DNA of 64,000 bases from an uncultured Porphyromonadaceae bacterium. Its GTDB lineage: Bacteria; Bacteroidota; Bacteroidia; Bacteroidales; Barnesiellaceae_A. Location: assembly GCA_900538705.1 (NCBI GenBank), contig UPZG01000008.1, forward strand, positions 1-64,000. Direction: 5' to 3'. The notes under the pieces were generated by a model. The model saw only the letters and a list, made by a program, of their open reading frames with translations. It made no database searches and was not told where the DNA came from. Shown here piece after piece: positions 53,407 through 62,301 of this stretch (position 1 is its first letter; the number at the start of each line of letters is the position of its first letter). Made by a program: the position numbers and the translations under genes.

Positions 53407-54456
53407 TTACAAAATGAGCATGGCGTCGCCGTATGCACCAAAGCGATATTTTTCACGAATGGCTTCGTCGTATGCCTCAAAAACGAGGTCGTAGCCGCCA
53501 AAGGCTGCTACCATCATGAGCATGGTTGAGTAGGGTAAGTGGAAGTTAGATACCATGCTGGTGGCCACAGTAAAATCGTAGGGCGGGAAGATAAATTTGT
53601 TGGTCCATCCATCGAATGCTTTGATGTGGCCATTGGTGCTGACAGCACTTTCTAATGCCCGCATGACAGATGTGCCAATGGCGCATACTTTGTGCCCTTC
53701 GTCTTTAGTATTGTTCAATTGCTCTACAAACTCGGGTGTGACAATAAGCTGCTCCGAGTCCATTTTGTGCTTGGTGAGGTCTTCTACATCAATCTCTCGG
53801 AAATTACCTAAGCCCGAGTGCATGGTAATAAACCCGCTTTCGATGCCTTTTATTTCCATTCTCTTGAAGAGCTCACGGCTGAAGTGTAGCCCCGCTGCCG
53901 GTGTAACAACAGCACCTTCGTTGCGAGCAAAGATGCATTGATAGCGTTCGGCATCCTCTGGCTCTACAGGGCGCTTAATGTATGAAGGCAGAGGCGTTTC
54001 GCCTAGTTGGTATAGCGCTTCCTTGAACTCGTCATGAGGCCCGTCATACAAGAAACGTAAGGTACGGCCTCGAGAAGTGGTATTGTCGATAACCTCGGCC
54101 ACCATCGAGTCGTCCTTGCCAAAGTATAGTTTATTTCCAATCCTTATTTTACGGGCGGGTTCTACCAGTACATCCCATAGACGGTTTTCCTCATTCAGTT
54201 CACGTAGTAAGAAAACCTCTATTTTTGCACCCGTTTTTTCTTTGTTCCCATAAAGCCGGGCTGGAAATACCTTAGTGTCGTTGAAGACAAAAAGGTCTTT
54301 GTCGTCAAAGTAATTGATGATTTCTTTAAAAATGTGGTGTTCAATAGTTCCGGTTTTTCGGTCTATCACCATCAATCTCGATTCATCCCTGTTTTTAGCC
54401 GGATACAGGGCTATCAGTTCTTCCGGTAATTTGAATTTGAATTGCGAAAGTTTCAT
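53407..54456 (-). CDS. queA: S-adenosylmethionine:tRNA ribosyltransferase-isomerase
   Basis: QueA moves the ribosyl part of SAM onto preQ1 at tRNA position 34 to form epoxyqueuosine. 349 residues, full length. Landmarks are FKLPEELIALYPAKNRDESRL near the start, FNDTKVFPARLYG, VEPARKIRIG, TPAAGLHFSRELF and MHSGLGNFREI, then MVSNFHLPYSTMLMMVAAF near the end. It is last in the minus-strand run ftsX-DUF3098-uppP-truB-queA, 23 bases after truB. Confidence 0.97.
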   Translation of the reverse strand: MKLSQFKFKLPEELIALYPAKNRDESRLMVIDRKTGTIEHHIFKEIINYFDDKDLFVFNDTKVFPARLYGNKEKTGAKIEVFLLRELNEENRLWDVLVEPARKIRIGNKLYFGKDDSMVAEVIDNTTSRGRTLRFLYDGPHDEFKEALYQLGETPLPSYIKRPVEPEDAERYQCIFARNEGAVVTPAAGLHFSRELFKRMEIKGIESGFITMHSGLGNFREIDVEDLTKHKMDSEQLIVTPEFVEQLNNTKDEGHKVCAIGTSVMRALESAVSTNGHIKAFDGWTNKFIFPPYDFTVATSMVSNFHLPYSTMLMMVAAFGGYDLVFEAYDEAIREKYRFGAYGDAMLIL

Positions 54457-54479
54457 GTTCCTCCGTTTATCTTATGTTA

Positions 54480-55196
54480 TTAATTCTCTTCGGTAACATC
54501 CTCGTCTTCGATGGTTGCCTCTCTGATGAGGCGGTCGGTTTCGTCGATGCTGAGGCAATCGTTTATTGTTACATCTCCTACGCGGGTTCTTTCGAGCGAC
54601 GTCAGATGTGCTCCGCTTCCTAATGCTGAGCCTATGTCGCGAGCCAATGCCCTTATGTAGGTCCCTTTACTGCATACGACACGTATGGTTGCCAAAGGAG
54701 GGTTAAAATCGAGTAACTCTATTTCGTCAATGACCAGCTCTTTGGCTTGCAGTTCTACCTCTTTTCCTTTGCGTGCCATCTTATATGCGCGAGTACCATC
54801 TACTTTACAGGCCGAGAAGGCCGGTGGTACCTGCTTGATTGACCCTTGAAAGAGAGTGAGCGTTTCTTCGATTTGTTGGCGTGTGATATGCTCGTAGGGG
54901 TAGGTGGCATCTACCTCGGTTTCCAAGTCGTACGACGGAGTGGTTGCTCCCAATTGTAAGGTTGCTACATACTCTTTAGTACCGGCTTGTAATCGCTCTA
55001 TTTGTTTGGTAGCGCGCCCTGTACACACAATTATAACACCTGTGGCAAGAGGATCGAGAGTCCCGGCGTGTCCGACTTTTATTTTTTTGCGGTGCAAACG
55101 ACGTAGTATCTGTATGCGTACTCGTTTGACAACGTCGAACGATGTCCAGTGCAGTGGTTTGTTAATATAGAATATCTCGCCTTCTGTAAAGTTCAT
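54480..55196 (-). CDS. truB: tRNA pseudouridine(55) synthase
   Basis: TruB converts U55 in the T loop of nearly all tRNAs to pseudouridine. 238 residues: shorter than E. coli TruB because the C-terminal PUA domain is missing, as usual in Bacteroidetes. The catalytic aspartate is D48 in VGHAGTLDPLATGVII. KVDGTRAYKMARKG and CSKGTYIRALARDIG are the other family motifs. It begins with INKPLHWTSFDVV. Located seven bases after uppP and 23 before queA. Confidence 0.97.
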   Translation of the reverse strand: MNFTEGEIFYINKPLHWTSFDVVKRVRIQILRRLHRKKIKVGHAGTLDPLATGVIIVCTGRATKQIERLQAGTKEYVATLQLGATTPSYDLETEVDATYPYEHITRQQIEETLTLFQGSIKQVPPAFSACKVDGTRAYKMARKGKEVELQAKELVIDEIELLDFNPPLATIRVVCSKGTYIRALARDIGSALGSGAHLTSLERTRVGDVTINDCLSIDETDRLIREATIEDEDVTEEN

Positions 55197-55203
55197 ATGT
55201 GCA

Positions 55204-56010
55204 TCAAGATAGATAGTAGTAGAGTATGCAGAAAGCTGCGGCTGCTACACAGTAGATGGCAAAATATATGAGCTTGCCTCTTTTTACCAGGTTAATCATC
55301 CATTTACAAGCAATACATCCCGATATGAAGGCAGCCAAGAAGCCTATGATGAGTGTTGATATAGGTAAATCGTTGGCAATAGAATCTCCGCTACCGCTAA
55401 TCATTTTTATGATATCGAGTAAAGCTTCACCCAGGATGGGGGGAATAACCATCAAGAAAGAGAATTGTGCCATGTTTTCTTTCTTATTACCCAGTAACAA
55501 TCCGGTAGCGATGGTTGACCCTGAGCGAGACAAACCTGGCATTACGGCACAAGCTTGAGCCAAACCTATGATGAATGCATCTTTGAGTGATATTTTTTCC
55601 TTCTGTCGGGGATGTGCGTAGTATGAAAAGGTAAGTAAAAGAGCTGTCAGTAGCAACATAATACCTACGATGAGAAGTCCTGAGCTGAAGATAGCTTCGA
55701 CATAGTCTTTGAAAAACACGCCGACAATGCCGACAGGAATCATGGATACGATGATGTTGAGAATGTAACGAGTTTCATCATTCATCTGGAATTTGAATAA
55801 TCCCTTGAAAAGCCAGCTTACTTCTTTCCATAAGATGACCAATGTACTGAATACCGTGGCAATGTGTACAACGATAGTAAACGATAAGTTTGCTTCGCTA
55901 TCGACACCGAAAAGAGCCGAACCTATTGCCAAATGTCCGCTACTACTTACTGGAAGATATTCGGTAAGGCCTTGTACCAAACCTAATATAAGAGCTTCAA
56001 ACCAAGTCAT
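55204..56010 (-). CDS. uppP: Undecaprenyl-diphosphatase
   Basis: An inner-membrane enzyme that recycles the C55 lipid carrier for peptidoglycan and O-antigen; it also gives bacitracin tolerance (alias bacA). 268 residues from ATG 56010 (MTWFEALILG); a further in-frame ATG 63 bases upstream would add a hydrophilic tail overlapping the DUF3098 gene. Catalytic motifs: EYLPVSSSGH (18-27) and PGLSRSGST (158-166). About eight helices. It follows DUF3098 by 23 bases. Confidence 0.96.
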   Translation of the reverse strand: MTWFEALILGLVQGLTEYLPVSSSGHLAIGSALFGVDSEANLSFTIVVHIATVFSTLVILWKEVSWLFKGLFKFQMNDETRYILNIIVSMIPVGIVGVFFKDYVEAIFSSGLLIVGIMLLLTALLLTFSYYAHPRQKEKISLKDAFIIGLAQACAVMPGLSRSGSTIATGLLLGNKKENMAQFSFLMVIPPILGEALLDIIKMISGSGDSIANDLPISTLIIGFLAAFISGCIACKWMINLVKRGKLIYFAIYCVAAAAFCILYYYLS

Positions 56011-56033
56011 ATTGTTCTTGTTTTTGTGGCGTA

Positions 56034-56372
56034 TTATTGTTTGGGTTTGCGTAGTATGGCAAAGAGCATACATACGAAGCCAATAAATGCTATGGCCGGG
56101 GCTATTACGATGCGGCGAGTACTGAAGATGTCGGGGTTGTAGGTAGTTTCAGTTGTGCCACTGCCTATCATCAGTATAAATCCTATGATAACAAGCAAGA
56201 ACGATATGGCGATAAGCAGATAGTTTTGCTTACCTAATGCAAAATATTGTTTTGTCTGTGGTTGTGTGGCAGGATTATTGTTTGCTGTCTGTTTGTAATC
56301 GTTCGTTACATTTCCTGACGACATTCTCGAGGCCAACAGGTCTGCCGATACAGAGCTTTTTTTATTATTCAT
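56034..56372 (-). CDS. DUF3098 small membrane protein
   Basis: 112 residues from ATG 56372 (MNNKKSSVSA); an earlier in-frame ATG overlaps ftsX and is less likely. A polar, Asn/Gln-rich N-terminus of about 45 residues is followed by two membrane helices (around 52-74 and 90-107), joined by a short loop with TTYNPDIFSTRRI. It belongs to a Bacteroidetes-specific family always found between ftsX and uppP. It may assist FtsX or UppP, but this is only from position. Confidence 0.85.
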   Translation of the reverse strand: MNNKKSSVSADLLASRMSSGNVTNDYKQTANNNPATQPQTKQYFALGKQNYLLIAISFLLVIIGFILMIGSGTTETTYNPDIFSTRRIVIAPAIAFIGFVCMLFAILRKPKQ

Positions 56373-56391
56373 AATTATATTTGTTTTTTGA

Positions 56392-57270
56392 TTATACGTA
56401 ATATAGGTCGTCACGTTTCATGCGGATATATCTGTTGACGGCAAAAAAGGCCGAGATGGCAGTGAGCAGAACACCCAATACCAATACTATGGCATATACG
56501 CCAAGCAGGGTTGGCAACGTGATAAGTGTGTAGAAACTGTCAAATTCGGATACGATATACGATACACATCCTGTAAGTAACAGGATGGCGATGATGGCAG
56601 CTATAATACCGCTGATAATGTTGCTGATAATGAAAGGTCGGCGTATAAATCCCGGTGTAGCTCCTACGAGTTTCATGGTATATATGATAAATCGACGGCT
56701 GTAAGCTGTAAGTCGTATGGTGTTACTGATAAGTACGTAAGAGATAACCATAAGGACGGCTGCCAATATGAGCAGGATGAGCCCGATGTTACGCATGTTT
56801 TCGTTGACCGACTGTATGAGGTCTTTCTGAAACTGTATGTTGTCGATAAAGGCATTCTGCATTAATTCGTTTTCAATGGCTGCAATACTGTCGGGATTGG
56901 CATATTCGGCTTTCAATCGTACTTCTACCGAGGCCTTCATAGGGTTTGTCCCCAATATCTCTTCAGGATTTTCACCCAGCTCTATCATAACTTCTTTCAA
57001 AGCTTCTTCTTTCGATATATATTGAGCTGCCTTCACGTAGGGAGCTTGTTCGAGGTTGTTTTGTAATTCGGCTATCTGGTTGTCGCGAGCCGATTCTTTC
57101 AAGACAATGGAGAATCCAATATTCTCGCGCACATATATAGAGAGATTGTTGGCCAAAACACCCAGTAGTGCCATGATGCCAAGAATAAAAAGCACCAGTG
57201 AGACACTCAATGTAGAAGTGATGCGAGCCTCAAGAAACGAAAAGCGTTTTTTCTTTTTAGGACTGCTCAT
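56392..57270 (-). CDS. ftsX: Cell division protein FtsX
   Basis: The permease half of the FtsEX complex, which activates peptidoglycan hydrolases at the division site. 292 residues: a short cytosolic N-terminus (KKKKRFSFLEARITSTLSVS), helix 1 (about 22-43), a periplasmic domain (about 45-160, with YISKEEALKEVMIELGENP), then three more helices including ISNTIRLTAYSRRFIIYTMKLVGATPGFIRRPF in two parts around residues 185-215. ftsE is not adjacent, as is common in the phylum. It overlaps the upstream methyltransferase gene by four bases. Confidence 0.95.
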   Translation of the reverse strand: MSSPKKKKRFSFLEARITSTLSVSLVLFILGIMALLGVLANNLSIYVRENIGFSIVLKESARDNQIAELQNNLEQAPYVKAAQYISKEEALKEVMIELGENPEEILGTNPMKASVEVRLKAEYANPDSIAAIENELMQNAFIDNIQFQKDLIQSVNENMRNIGLILLILAAVLMVISYVLISNTIRLTAYSRRFIIYTMKLVGATPGFIRRPFIISNIISGIIAAIIAILLLTGCVSYIVSEFDSFYTLITLPTLLGVYAIVLVLGVLLTAISAFFAVNRYIRMKRDDLYYV

Positions 57271-58175
57271 TGTGGTAAAGTATTATGTTTAAGTGTATAT
57301 ATAATGTAACAGCCGTTGTCTGTTGCGTGTTTGTATGCTCGATTGACTTTGAGGCCTTCGGTATATCCTGTCCATAAGGCTTCTGCTTGTCGATTGTATG
57401 TATGATAGAGCAGTTGGCAGGCTGTAGCCGATGCCATAGTCATTGCCATGCTGTTTTCTTCATTGACGATTTGCATATTATTGTCGGCAGCAAGGAGTCT
57501 GAGGGCTTTGCTTCCGAGAAGAAAGTTTGAGTGAGCCATAAGACGGAACCATGTCTCTTTGTGGTCAGAGGCTATGGTTGGGGTCGGGTGGTATAAGGCT
57601 ACGATGAGAGTACCATCGGAAGTAATCAGATTGCATAAAACCCTGAAACTCTTTGGAAGGTCGTTTGTCCTGCCTAAGAAGTCCCATGCCGTCACCACGT
57701 TATACGATTTTGGCTGTATGCGATACAGCATTTCGCTTTTTTCAATATGGAGGTTGTAGTGAGACTCGCCGTATGTCCGTGCTTTGTCGTCACTTTCAAT
57801 TCCGTGAGCTATCCATCCACGTCGCCGCATAGTAGCAATGAAGTCACCCTTGTGGCATCCTACATCGAGTAACACACCACTTACCCGCCCGGCTTCACGT
57901 TCTGTGATGCGGGCTTTTTGTCTATTCCAAAGGCGCTGGAAAAAGTTGAACGAGCGATTTATAATGCCTTTGCGAGGATTTGTAAGTAATGTCTCTTCTA
58001 TGGCATAGATGCCGGTGCTGACGTTTGAGGCTGATGGAAACCTTTTTATAAGCCCACAGTCGGGGCAGAGCAGTACCTCGAAAGAGTCTCCTTCTCCTGC
58101 ATCACATGTACACACATGTGTCCAATGATTCCCGTTGCATACGGGGCAGCTATTTATCGAGGCATTTGCCATCAT
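57267..58175 (-). CDS. SAM-dependent methyltransferase with an N-terminal zinc ribbon
   Basis: 302 residues. The first 40 carry C10-x2-C13 and C37-x2-C40, a zinc-ribbon as found in methyltransferases acting on sugars or lipids. The SAM motif I is LLDVGCHKGDF (102-112), motif II about IAHGIES, and a later YNVVTAWDFLGRTND. The substrate is not readable. It starts at ATG 58175 or the adjacent ATG 58172. It overlaps ftsX by four bases, so the ftsX-uppP-truB-queA run probably begins here. The 213-base gap upstream shows no clean promoter. Confidence 0.82.
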   Translation of the reverse strand: MMANASINSCPVCNGNHWTHVCTCDAGEGDSFEVLLCPDCGLIKRFPSASNVSTGIYAIEETLLTNPRKGIINRSFNFFQRLWNRQKARITEREAGRVSGVLLDVGCHKGDFIATMRRRGWIAHGIESDDKARTYGESHYNLHIEKSEMLYRIQPKSYNVVTAWDFLGRTNDLPKSFRVLCNLITSDGTLIVALYHPTPTIASDHKETWFRLMAHSNFLLGSKALRLLAADNNMQIVNEENSMAMTMASATACQLLYHTYNRQAEALWTGYTEGLKVNRAYKHATDNGCYIIYTLKHNTLPQ

Positions 58176-58321
58176 AATAACCGGGCGTAAATCTGTTAAC
58201 AGTTGGTTGCGGCAATGATTTCGCGACGGTGCATCTCACTGCAAGCGCGCTTTTATTCCTAATTTGCCGCAAATTAACGACAAATTCGGGTATGTACGCT
58301 TTTTTGTTTTGTATATTTAAC

Positions 58322-58361
58322 AAAAGAATCGTAAGTGCCATGAAGCGCTTACGATTCTTTG
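58322..58361 (-). terminator. Terminator of the GlmU-like gene
   Basis: Arms 58322-58338 and 58345-58361 pair with one G-U around CATGAA. On the minus strand TTTTGTTAAA follows. It lies 28 bases after the GlmU-like stop. Confidence 0.75.
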
Positions 58362-58388
58362 CATGTAGGTATCTCGGTTATGTGAGGG

Positions 58389-59555
58389 TCAAGCTTCTTC
58401 TCGGTGTTCAAACAGATAGGTGTATAAACGTCTGTCGGCATCGGTAAGCGTTTTATGACGGCGTGCCATCATGCGCTCGGCTATGTCGAAGAAGCGGGCA
58501 AGAGGAACCTCTTTGAAACCTTGTGCACCACCTTCTGAAAAAGAAGGAATATATGTACGTGGGAAGCCAGGTCCGTATATGTTGCATCCTATACCGGTTA
58601 CGGTTGCTGTATTAAACAGAGTATTGATACCGGCTTTACTGTGGTCGCCCATGATGAGTCCGCAGAATTGTAACCCTGTCTTTCTGAATTGACGAGTGGG
58701 ATAATTCCATACTCTTACTTCGGCGTATGTATTCTTGAGGTTCGAAGATACAGTGTCGGCACCCAGATTGCACCATTCGCCTATGACAGCGTTACCCAGG
58801 AAGCCGTCGTGTGCCTTATTGGAATAACCTGTCATGATGACGTTATTGAGTTCGCCTCCGGCCTTGCAATACGGGCCTAATGTTGTGGGCCCGTACACCT
58901 TGGTCCCCATATTGAGTACGGCATGAGTACACATGGCCAATGGGCCACGTACGGCGCATGTCTCCATTATTTCGGCATCACGGCCTATGTAGATAGGTCC
59001 GTGCGTAGTATTGAGTGTCGCGCATTCTACGATGGCACCAGGTTCTATGAAAAGACGTGATGCGTCGCCTATGAGCGTACAGGTAGAGCTGAGTGGTGCG
59101 CTTTGTCGGTCATGGGTAAGACGGGTAAAGTCGGCTTCTATGGCTGCTCCGTTCTTGCCGAAAAGGTCGTAAGGAAATCTTATGCAGTCGGCCGGTGCAG
59201 CCGGTGCAATTTTCAGTGCGTGGGTTTGTCCTGTCGTAAAGTCACCCCCACGGTATGCCCATATTTCGTTTTCGTCGGCTATGGCTTCACCGGGACGTAG
59301 AGCAGCAATCTGCTCAGCCCATTGAGGAGAGGCGATAAGGTGAGCTGCAATATACAGGTCGTCGCCGGTTTGGTGTGTTGGATATTTTTCGGCCAAATAA
59401 GGAACTGTGAGATAAGAATAACTACCCGGCAGCAGAGCTTCCCATTTTTCACGCAGGGTGTCGATACCTAATCTCAGGTCGGCAATCGGGCGGGTGAATG
59501 TGAGAGGTAACAGGTTGCCGTGTTCGCGGGCTGTATCGAAAAGGATTATGTTCAT
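58389..59555 (-). CDS. GlmU-family putative sugar nucleotidyltransferase/acetyltransferase
   Basis: 388 residues. The N-terminus resembles the start of a sugar nucleotidyltransferase (IILFDTAREHGNLLPLTFTRPIADLRLGI split over 3-31) but without the usual LxxGxGTRxxP loop. The second half is a left-handed beta-helix with hexapeptide turns: AIVECATLNTTHGPIYIGRD, AVRGPLAMCTHAVLNMG, YGPTTLGPYCKAGGEL. This is the Bacteroidetes GlmU-like family (TIGR03991 as I recall). It may make or acetylate an activated sugar; the substrate is unknown. Single gene, divergent from the asparagine-synthetase-like gene. Confidence 0.82.
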   Translation of the reverse strand: MNIILFDTAREHGNLLPLTFTRPIADLRLGIDTLREKWEALLPGSYSYLTVPYLAEKYPTHQTGDDLYIAAHLIASPQWAEQIAALRPGEAIADENEIWAYRGGDFTTGQTHALKIAPAAPADCIRFPYDLFGKNGAAIEADFTRLTHDRQSAPLSSTCTLIGDASRLFIEPGAIVECATLNTTHGPIYIGRDAEIMETCAVRGPLAMCTHAVLNMGTKVYGPTTLGPYCKAGGELNNVIMTGYSNKAHDGFLGNAVIGEWCNLGADTVSSNLKNTYAEVRVWNYPTRQFRKTGLQFCGLIMGDHSKAGINTLFNTATVTGIGCNIYGPGFPRTYIPSFSEGGAQGFKEVPLARFFDIAERMMARRHKTLTDADRRLYTYLFEHREEA

Positions 59556-59631
59556 AATTGTAATTTTTGTTTTGTGATTATGCGTAGGGCGGACTTTATA
59601 AACATTTTGTAGCGCCGCTGTGTTTGATAGG

Positions 59632-59639
59632 CAAAGATA
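59632..59639 (-). promoter_or_regulatory. Putative -7 box for the GlmU-like gene
   Basis: The minus strand reads TATCTTTG, 76 bases before the ATG. No -33 element is clear. Confidence 0.45.
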
Positions 59640-59698
59640 ATGTTTTTGTTTGGTAACCGATAGGTTATAGTCGTAATAATGAGTAGAAACGGTAAATT

Positions 59699-61345
59699 AT
59701 GGGCGGAATTGCAGGTATAGCCGGAGATATGGATGCTTTGGAGTCGCGGCTGCATGCCATGCTGCATGTACAGCAGCATCGAGGCAAGGGGGGCGGATTA
59801 TATGTTGCTCCTTTTGTCGATGCCCGTATAGGATTGGGACATAATGGATTGTCTGTCGGAGCAGTGGATGGAAATATACCTCAGCCATTTGTCGACAGTG
59901 CTGTATCGTTGGTAGTGGCAATGGACGGAGAACTTTATAATTGTCGCGAATTGAGAGGCATTTTGTCGCATTATTATACTTTTGAGACTGATGCAACGGT
60001 AGAGATAGTCGCTAAAGCTTTTAGGCATTGGGGGCGTGACGCTTTGTTGCGATTTGAGGGCGTTTTTGCTTTAGCTATATATGACATTTTGGCCGATACG
60101 CTGTTGTTGGCCAGAGATAAATTTGGTGTAAGGCCGCTTTACTACGCAACTAATCGCGGCCGTCTGCTTTTTGCTTCGGAAGTACATGCCCTTTTTGCCG
60201 CTGGATTACGGCGCCAACTCTCTGTATCCCGTTGGGCCGGTTATATGGTGTACTCTTCTTATGGACTCCCCTATGAAACATTTTGGGATGGCGTACATCA
60301 GTTGCCTGCCGGATTTATGCTGTGTTACAATGGTTACTCTTTATACGAGAGAGGATGGTATAAGTTGCAAGACGAAATTGAAAACCTCAGGCATGAAAAA
60401 GAAGCGGGGCTGAAAGAGCTGTTTGGTCATGAAATGGAGCGTTGTGCCGAGCGTAGCCTGTCAGACGTGTCGATTTGTGGTTTCAGAATAGGAGACCGTG
60501 TAGAGTCGCAACTGCTCTATGGTTTGGCCGTACATGGAATATATGCCGACAAGGTGTTCCCGTTACGTGAGTTCCCGGGAGAAGACACGGCTTGCGAACA
60601 AAAAGAAGGGTGGACTGTGATTACTACGCGGCGAGCTATAGCAGAGTTGGAACGTATGCCCGAGTGGATAGAGGAGCCATTTGATGGTGTGGAGAGTATT
60701 GTAAGAAGCATATTGTTTCGCCGAGCCTCGGCAAATAATATGAACATGTTGTGTAGTGGCGTTGGACTGGATGTCATGTGGCAAGATGAGTGGGACAAGT
60801 CGGAGGTGCGGTATGATTATTGTCAAGTTGCGTCGCTCTTTGCTCCTGAGTTCGCAGCTTTGGCTCGGCGTCCAAGCTACTCCCATCCGTTTGATGATGA
60901 TGCAGCCAATATGCGTTATCTCGATTTGTATAACGAACGGTTGCCTCATATCCTGCGTTTTTTTGACCGGTCGGCTGCCGAAGCTGGTGTGCAGCTTCGC
61001 ATGCCGTTTTTAGGATCGATGCTTGTTGCTTTGTCGTTTGTTTTGCCAGAGGTGAGTCATCGGGTTCGCCGTGAACTTTTTGACGATTATACAGTACAGC
61101 GATATGCCGTACGATACGGCCGCCGTAAGGCGCTTCCGATATGGTCGGCGTGGCTCGATGGTGGATTGAGAGAGTGGATGGCCGATTCGTTAAGCGACTT
61201 ACGGAGTAGTTCTGTTCGTGAATGGTTTAATGTTAAGGAGCTGACACATATGCAGTCGGATGTTGTTGCAAAAAGTCCAGTAGACGTAGCATTGTTGTGG
61301 AAATGTCTAGCGTTGCATCGAATGCTGGTTGCTGTATCAGATTAG
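59699..61345 (+). CDS. Asparagine-synthetase-like protein with both active sites degraded
   Basis: 548 residues with the full AsnB layout: an N-terminal glutamine-amidotransferase (Ntn) domain (about 1-170) and a C-terminal synthetase domain. The start MGGIAGIAG has Gly in place of the catalytic Cys2 of MCGI. HRGPD is HRGKG (27-31), the RLS arginine is Gly50, and NGEIYN is DGELYN (76-81); RDKFGVRPLYY (139-149) is kept. In the synthetase domain the ATP PP-loop SGGLDSS is absent (SICGFRIGDRVES at 258-270), and the GEGADE-like segment reads SGVGLDV (353-359). RSAAEAGVQLRMPFL (424-438) survives. It probably makes no asparagine; a structural or regulatory role is possible. The open frame and good codons argue against a dead gene. 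Confidence 0.85.
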   Translation: MGGIAGIAGDMDALESRLHAMLHVQQHRGKGGGLYVAPFVDARIGLGHNGLSVGAVDGNIPQPFVDSAVSLVVAMDGELYNCRELRGILSHYYTFETDATVEIVAKAFRHWGRDALLRFEGVFALAIYDILADTLLLARDKFGVRPLYYATNRGRLLFASEVHALFAAGLRRQLSVSRWAGYMVYSSYGLPYETFWDGVHQLPAGFMLCYNGYSLYERGWYKLQDEIENLRHEKEAGLKELFGHEMERCAERSLSDVSICGFRIGDRVESQLLYGLAVHGIYADKVFPLREFPGEDTACEQKEGWTVITTRRAIAELERMPEWIEEPFDGVESIVRSILFRRASANNMNMLCSGVGLDVMWQDEWDKSEVRYDYCQVASLFAPEFAALARRPSYSHPFDDDAANMRYLDLYNERLPHILRFFDRSAAEAGVQLRMPFLGSMLVALSFVLPEVSHRVRRELFDDYTVQRYAVRYGRRKALPIWSAWLDGGLREWMADSLSDLRSSSVREWFNVKELTHMQSDVVAKSPVDVALLWKCLALHRMLVAVSD

Positions 61346-61498
61346 TTTGTTATCCTATCTTTGTTATAAGTAAGAGGTGACCCTTAAAAATGTTGTTGAA
61401 CGAGACATATAAGGCGGTTATTGATTGAATCGTAGTCTTTACTGATGGTATATATGCTGCGCGTCTGTGTATGATTGAGAAGGCTCCCGTTAGACAGT

Positions 61499-61550
61499 GA
61501 TGATGCGACAATTTTCTGCTGTGAAGAAGTTTGTCTCATCATCGCATTTT
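61499..61550 (+). terminator. Imperfect hairpin before the str operon
   Basis: Arms 61499-61510 and 61532-61543 pair with one mismatch (GATGATG with CATCATC, GACA with TGTC); TTTT follows at 61547-61550. It may end the asparagine-synthetase-like transcript. Confidence 0.45.
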
Positions 61551-61562
61551 ATTGCTAAAATA

Positions 61563-61594
61563 TTTGGTTTATAACAAATTAGTTTGTAATTTTG
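61563..61594 (+). promoter_or_regulatory. Promoter of the rpsL-rpsG-fusA operon
   Basis: TTTG (61563-61566), 20 bases, then TAATTTTG (61587-61594): an almost ideal Bacteroidetes promoter. The leader would be about 137 bases with no ORF. Confidence 0.75.
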
Positions 61595-61737
61595 CCTCGC
61601 TTTTTCGCGCAAAGTATGCTCTTTTTGCACTGTAATGCACTGATATTGTGTGTGTAAGAGTGCGAAAATGGTGTGCGCGAGGCATAATATGAAATAACAA
61701 GATATTATAAAAACTAAAGTATTAAAACTGTTCTAAA

Positions 61738-62142
61738 ATGCCTACAATTCAGCAGTTAGTAAGAAAAGGACGGGTTGTTTTGGAAGACAAGAGTAAATCG
61801 CCTGCACTTGATTCGTGCCCTCAACGTCGCGGTGTGTGTGTGCGTGTTTACACCACAACTCCCAAAAAACCTAATTCGGCTATGCGTAAGGTGGCTCGTG
61901 TGCGCCTGACAAACGGAAAAGAAGTGAACTCTTACATTCCGGGTGAAGGTCACAACTTGCAAGAGCACTCAATCGTATTGGTTCGTGGCGGTCGTGTAAA
62001 AGACCTCCCTGGTGTACGTTATCACATTGTTCGCGGTACTCTCGATACGGCAGGAGTAAGCGGTCGCTTACAACGTCGTTCGAAATATGGTGCCAAACGG
62101 CCGAAAGCAGGAGCTGCACCTGCGGCAAAAGGGAAAAAATAA
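61738..62142 (+). CDS. rpsL: 30S ribosomal protein S12
   Basis: 134 residues. S12 lies at the decoding centre of the small subunit. The conserved core RGVCVRVYTTTPKKPNSAMR (31-50) contains wild-type lysines K43 and K44, the positions where streptomycin-resistance changes usually arise. The second such site reads GGRVKDLPGVRYH, also wild type. A short Lys/Ala tail ends the protein. First gene of the str operon; 159 bases separate it from rpsG. Confidence 0.99.
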   Translation: MPTIQQLVRKGRVVLEDKSKSPALDSCPQRRGVCVRVYTTTPKKPNSAMRKVARVRLTNGKEVNSYIPGEGHNLQEHSIVLVRGGRVKDLPGVRYHIVRGTLDTAGVSGRLQRRSKYGAKRPKAGAAPAAKGKK

Positions 62143-62189
62143 TCCCAAGCCATAAAAACAAGCAAATCGAAAAATAAAAATTAGTTTTT

Positions 62190-62209
62190 AACGCTGGTTT
62201 GCGTTTTTT
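62190..62209 (+). terminator. Short hairpin with T-run between rpsL and rpsG
   Basis: AACGC (62190-62194) and GCGTT (62201-62205) pair around six bases and are followed by TTTT. At five base pairs it is weak; it could act as an attenuator or belong to an S7-binding structure. Confidence 0.35.
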
Positions 62210-62301
62210 GGATAGGCTGATTGGGTTGAGTAAATAAAAGCGGCGGCTTTTGTTGAAGATGTAATAAGCAACCAAAAACGGAACAACATTTTAAGAAAAA
62301 T

